Origin: Dokdonella_A sp039926425
GTDB lineage: Bacteria > Pseudomonadota > Gammaproteobacteria > Xanthomonadales > Rhodanobacteraceae
Direction: 5' to 3'
Assembly (NCBI RefSeq): GCF_039926425.1
Contig: NZ_JBDSWZ010000113.1
Coordinates: forward strand, 1-8,494
Length of the DNA: 8,494 nucleotides
Below, piece after piece: positions 5,939-8,494 of the stretch. The notes beneath the pieces were generated by a model, which saw nothing but the letters and a program-made list of their open reading frames with translations, was not told the origin of the DNA and searched no databases. A program made the translations under genes and the position numbers. Positions within the stretch are counted from its first letter, which is position 1. Each line of letters opens with the position of its first letter.

Positions 5939-7269
5939 CCTTCAAAACCATCCGCAAAAATGACGTCGCTGGCGCTGTCCGAGTGGAACACGTACACCGC
6001 GCCGTCCTGCGCACCGACATAGACGTTTCCGTCGTCGTCCTCGCCCATGCCGTAGGTGTTCATCGATGGCGTGCCGGCGAGCGTCTCCATGACCCACGGC
6101 TGCACGCCGGCGCCTGCATTCGCGACGATGTAGATGCTGCCGCTGCAATAGTCGCTGAAGAGATATTGCCCGCGCAGCGCAACGATCGGCCCGCGGTACA
6201 TGTAGCCGCCTACGACAGCGCAGGTGCCGATCGAATGCGAGTAGTCCAGTTTCGGAAGGATGCTGCCAGCGGGTCCGGCGCATCCGTTCGCACCGCCGGG
6301 ATACGTGTGAAAACCTTCGCAGGCGTTCCACTGGAAATTCTGCCCCACACTGCCGGCAGCCTGGAAGCTGATTTCCTCGTACACGTTCTGGCCGACGTCG
6401 CCGATCAGCATGTCGCCGGTTTCGCGGTCGATGCTGAAGCGGAACGGATTCCGGAAGCCCCAGTTGAAGATTTCCGCACAGTCATCGGGGTGGGCGGCGA
6501 CGTCGGCGAACGGATTGCCTTCAGGGACCGAATACAGTGCCGGCTGGCCCGCCGTCGCGCCGCAAAAATTTGAAGGCGCCGACGCGGTCGTCGAATGGAC
6601 GTCCAGTCGGATGATCTTGCCGAGAAGATAATAGGTCGGGCCAGACCCCGTCGTCGTGCGGCAGCTGGACGGTGTGTTGTCCGCCTTCTTGCGGCCTGTG
6701 CATTGCGCAAATCCGTTCGGATCGCCCTGCACGCCGCCATCGCCCATCGACCAGTTGAGATAGCCCTGGCGATCGAAATGCAGGTCGCCGCCGTTGTGGT
6801 TGGCGGCGATGTCGGGCACGCGCAGGATCACGGTTCCGGTCGGATCGGCGATGTCGGCGCTGGCCGCCGACACGGTATAACGCGCGAGCACCTGGTCCTG
6901 GCTGCTGCCCAGGCTCGGATCGGCGGACGGCGCCGTGTAGGTCACATAGAACGTGCCGTTGGCTGCGTAGTCCGGATCGAACGCGAGGCCGAGGAGGCCT
7001 TGTTCACTGTTGCAGCTGACGGCGACATCGAGGAAATGCGTCGGCAAGAGCGCCCCGTTCTTGACGATGCGGATGCCCGAGCAACGTTCAATCACGAAGA
7101 CACGACCGCTGCCGTCGTTGGCGGAACGAATCGCGATGGGGCTGTTGAAACTCGTGGCCGCATCCGGCCAGCGCACCAGACTGAGATCTGCGGGCGTGAC
7201 GGCCGCAGCCAGCGCGGGGCACAGAAAGCCTGCTGAAAGAATCGAATGAATCAATGATCGACTGCGCAT
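5935..7269 (-). CDS. Secreted GSDH/HHIP-like sugar dehydrogenase (first gene of the tandem pair)
   Basis: The 444-residue product has a signal peptide (about 1-23, ending CPALAAA) and one beta-propeller of the glucose/sorbosone dehydrogenase family. Marks in order: QGLLGLAFDPDY (90-101), NHNGGDLHF (157-165; His158 at the catalytic-base position), SMGDGG, GFRNPFRFSID (271-281), GDVGQNVYEEI (290-300), VVGGYMYRG (352-360) and GMGEDDDGNVYV (407-418). At least nine cysteines in the mature part suggest disulfides and an extracytoplasmic location. The C-terminus is VIFADGFEG. Clear paralogue of the next gene in the same operon, but without its extra domain; the equivalent of YGW is FQW here. The ATG at 7269 is preceded by GGGGA (7280-7276) and begins a good signal peptide. 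A GSDH-type reaction (periplasmic oxidation of an aldose or similar, with PQQ) is inferred from the family; HHIP-like members may not all be enzymes. Confidence 0.9.
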   Translation of the reverse strand: MRSRSLIHSILSAGFLCPALAAAVTPADLSLVRWPDAATSFNSPIAIRSANDGSGRVFVIERCSGIRIVKNGALLPTHFLDVAVSCNSEQGLLGLAFDPDYAANGTFYVTYTAPSADPSLGSSQDQVLARYTVSAASADIADPTGTVILRVPDIAANHNGGDLHFDRQGYLNWSMGDGGVQGDPNGFAQCTGRKKADNTPSSCRTTTGSGPTYYLLGKIIRLDVHSTTASAPSNFCGATAGQPALYSVPEGNPFADVAAHPDDCAEIFNWGFRNPFRFSIDRETGDMLIGDVGQNVYEEISFQAAGSVGQNFQWNACEGFHTYPGGANGCAGPAGSILPKLDYSHSIGTCAVVGGYMYRGPIVALRGQYLFSDYCSGSIYIVANAGAGVQPWVMETLAGTPSMNTYGMGEDDDGNVYVGAQDGAVYVFHSDSASDVIFADGFEG

Positions 7270-7294
7270 GTGATTTCCCCGAAATGTTGCCCGA

Positions 7295-7314
7295 GCGACG
7301 TTCTAGCACGTCGC
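7295..7314. promoter_or_regulatory. Inverted repeat, operator-like, upstream of the dehydrogenase operon
   Basis: GCGACGT (7295-7301) and ACGTCGC (7308-7314) are perfect reverse complements separated by the six bases TCTAGC. The element ends 26 bp before the ATG at 7269. On the minus strand the central region includes TAGAAC, a four-of-six match to a -10 box. It could be a repressor/activator site or a 5' leader hairpin. The repeat is seen; its function is inference. Confidence 0.45.
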
Positions 7315-7323
7315 CGGTCACAA

Positions 7324-7350
7324 TTGCATTGGCCGATTGACCGATATCAT
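7324..7350 (+). promoter_or_regulatory. Possible sigma-70-type promoter for the PQQ-propeller gene
   Basis: TTGCAT (7324-7329) and TATCAT (7345-7350) resemble -35 and -10 hexamers (four and five of six matches), but the 15-bp spacer is shorter than the usual 16-18. An alternative -35, TTGACC at 7338-7343, would need a -10 near 7361-7366 where nothing fits. The TATCAT overlaps the first copy of the 12-bp repeat, which would suit control by a bound regulator. Confidence 0.3.
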
Positions 7351-7358
7351 GCGTGCTT
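7347..7358 (+). repeat. 12-bp direct repeat, copy 1
   Basis: TCATGCGTGCTT occurs here and again at 7405-7416 without mismatch. With the following bases this copy forms a short palindrome, CGTG-CTT-CACG (7352-7362). It overlaps the candidate -10 of the downstream gene. Confidence 0.55.
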
Positions 7359-7404
7359 CACGAAAGAGCACATCATCGCAGCACTGAATGCGCCGTCGCG
7401 CTGT

Positions 7405-7421
7405 TCATGCGTGCTTGCACG
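7405..7421 (+). repeat. 12-bp direct repeat, copy 2, with palindrome
   Basis: TCATGCGTGCTT (7405-7416) repeats copy 1 exactly, 58 bp downstream, and extends into a palindrome CGTGC-TT-GCACG (7410-7421). It ends 27 bp before the ATG at 7449, so it would lie in the 5' leader if the candidate promoter is right. Operator function is inferred. Confidence 0.55.
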
Positions 7422-7448
7422 TACCCACACCCGCTGGAGACCCGACCC

Positions 7449-8494
7449 ATGCCTTCCCGAATCCTGTTCAAGAGCGCGCTGCTGTGCATCGCTTCAATGC
7501 CGTTGCAGCACGCCGACGCGGCCGACTGGACGCAGTGGGGGTATGACGCCGCGCACAGCGCGAGCAATCCGGACGAAACGACGATCACATCGGCGAACGT
7601 CGCAACGCTGACGCGTCGCTATCAGGTCACCCTGCCGGACAGCGTCGACAGTGCGCCGGTGTTTGCCGCAGGCATCGCGACCGCGTTGGGCACGAAGGAT
7701 CTGTTGTTCATGACGACGCGCTACAGCGGCAAGCTGTTGGCAGTCGATGCTACGACCGGCGCGGTGGTGTGGTCGAAGACCACTTCCGCGAAAGAAAGCC
7801 AGTCTTCTCCAGCGATCGATCCCAATCGCCAGTTCGTCTACCACTACGGCGGCGACGGCAAGGTTCACAAGTACGCGATCGGCGACGGCACGGAGACGAC
7901 CACGGGCGGCTGGCCACAGATTGCGACGTTGAAGCCCAGTGTGGAAAAAGGTGCCAGCGCGCTCGCGATCGCGACGTCGGGCGGCGACACCTACCTTTAC
8001 GCGGTCACCGACGGCTACATCGGCGACGGCGGCGATTACCAAGGCCACATCACGACGATCAATCTCTCAACCGGCACGCAGAAGGTCTTCAACACGTTGT
8101 GCAGCAACGTCACGGTGCACATGACGTTGAATGGGCCGCCGTCGACCGACTGTGATCTCGCCCAGAGCGGCATCTGGGGCCGCGGTGGAGCGACCTACGA
8201 CGCCGGCACCAATCGCGTGTACATCACGACGGGCAACGGCACGTTTGATGCCGACATGGGCGGACTGAACTGGGGCGACAGCGTGCTTGCGCTGAAGCCA
8301 GACGGCACCGGCGCCGGGGCTGGTTTTCCGCTCGACAGCTTCACGCCGACGACGTTCCCGCAGCTCGACAGTCAGGATGTCGATCTCGGTTCCGCGTCGT
8401 TGTCGATCGTGCCCGTCGCATCCAACAGCACCGTCCAGCACCTCGGCCTGCAGACCGGCAAGGATTCGAAACTGCACCTGATCGACCTCGATGA
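7449..8494 (+). CDS. Secreted PQQ-type beta-propeller protein (partial, runs off right edge)
   Basis: The frame is open from ATG 7449 to the window end (348 full codons, no stop). GGAGA (7436-7440) lies 8 nt upstream and a signal peptide follows (about 1-24, ending QHADA), so the start is well supported. The mature protein opens ADWTQWGYDAAHSASNP, the usual beginning of quinoprotein-like propellers. Blades carry the PQQ repeat signature: GKLLAVDATTGAVVW (around 94-108, with the A-x-D-x-x-T-G-x-x-x-W pattern), SSPAIDP, GRGGATYDAGTNRVYITTGN and WGDSVLALKPDGTG. It probably folds into an eight-bladed propeller in the periplasm or outside the cell. It may be an alcohol/aldehyde dehydrogenase-like quinoprotein or a non-catalytic relative; the adjacent-cysteine pair of quinoprotein alcohol dehydrogenases is not present in the visible part. 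It is divergent from the GSDH operon, and shared regulation is plausible but unproven. Confidence 0.85.
   Translation, partial: MPSRILFKSALLCIASMPLQHADAADWTQWGYDAAHSASNPDETTITSANVATLTRRYQVTLPDSVDSAPVFAAGIATALGTKDLLFMTTRYSGKLLAVDATTGAVVWSKTTSAKESQSSPAIDPNRQFVYHYGGDGKVHKYAIGDGTETTTGGWPQIATLKPSVEKGASALAIATSGGDTYLYAVTDGYIGDGGDYQGHITTINLSTGTQKVFNTLCSNVTVHMTLNGPPSTDCDLAQSGIWGRGGATYDAGTNRVYITTGNGTFDADMGGLNWGDSVLALKPDGTGAGAGFPLDSFTPTTFPQLDSQDVDLGSASLSIVPVASNSTVQHLGLQTGKDSKLHLIDLD

Larger units (their letters stand above)
7270..7448. promoter_or_regulatory. Divergent intergenic region between the dehydrogenase operon and the PQQ-propeller gene
   Basis: These 179 bp must carry promoters for two divergent units. 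They hold a 7-bp-arm inverted repeat near the dehydrogenase start, a duplicated 12-bp palindrome-like element near the other gene, and a promoter-like hexamer pair, each described separately. A short frame that is open on the plus strand here has no RBS and no family resemblance and is not called a gene. Confidence 0.6.

Noticed and set aside
7270..7611. Plus-strand 113-residue frame across the intergenic region
   Set aside because: It overlaps the signal-peptide region of the PQQ-propeller gene in another frame, is rich in Arg/Cys/Pro, and has no RBS.

Overview
The window looks like the chromosome of a GC-rich gammaproteobacterium of the Xanthomonadales/Lysobacterales type, perhaps Rhodanobacteraceae. 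The clues are the ArgS sequence, an argS-SPOR gene pair, a TonB-dependent receptor of the RGLGERYS / LDLFP / GDFGGG class, and secreted proteins ending in an F-x-DGFE tail. The lineage is inferred from family resemblance remembered, not from a search.

Layout. Positions 1-1834 (minus) hold the N-terminal 611 codons of a TonB-dependent outer-membrane receptor that runs off the left edge. A 157-bp divergent intergenic region follows (1835-1991); nested inverted repeats there overlap the receptor's ribosome binding site. Next on the plus strand come argS (arginyl-tRNA synthetase, GTG start at 1992) and, overlapping its stop by one base, a membrane-anchored SPOR-domain protein ending at 4300. Only 3 bp later the convergent 3' end of a two-gene minus-strand operon begins. 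This operon (7269 down to 4304) encodes two paralogous secreted beta-propeller proteins of the GSDH / HHIP-like sugar dehydrogenase family, joined by an ATGA overlap. Both end in the same short F-x-DGFE tail, and the downstream copy carries an extra C-terminal domain inserted just before it. A second divergent intergenic region (7270-7448) has operator-like repeats. At 7449 a plus-strand secreted PQQ-type beta-propeller protein begins and runs off the right edge.

How the genes may fit together. argS and the SPOR gene are housekeeping (translation, cell division/peptidoglycan). In relatives such as Pseudomonas this pair is, from memory, followed by hslVU; here that junction is replaced by the dehydrogenase operon. 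The three propeller proteins all carry signal peptides and probably act in the periplasm or outside the cell, possibly oxidising sugars or alcohols with PQQ. No PQQ biosynthesis gene, cytochrome or transporter is visible beside them, so substrate and electron acceptor are unknown. A link to the TonB receptor is possible only by proximity.

No tRNA, rRNA, CRISPR array, insertion sequence or phage gene was seen. No complete undescribed system was found. The most interesting signals are the shared C-terminal F-x-DGFE tail, the RBS-pairing leader of the receptor, and the repeat-rich 7270-7448 regulatory region.
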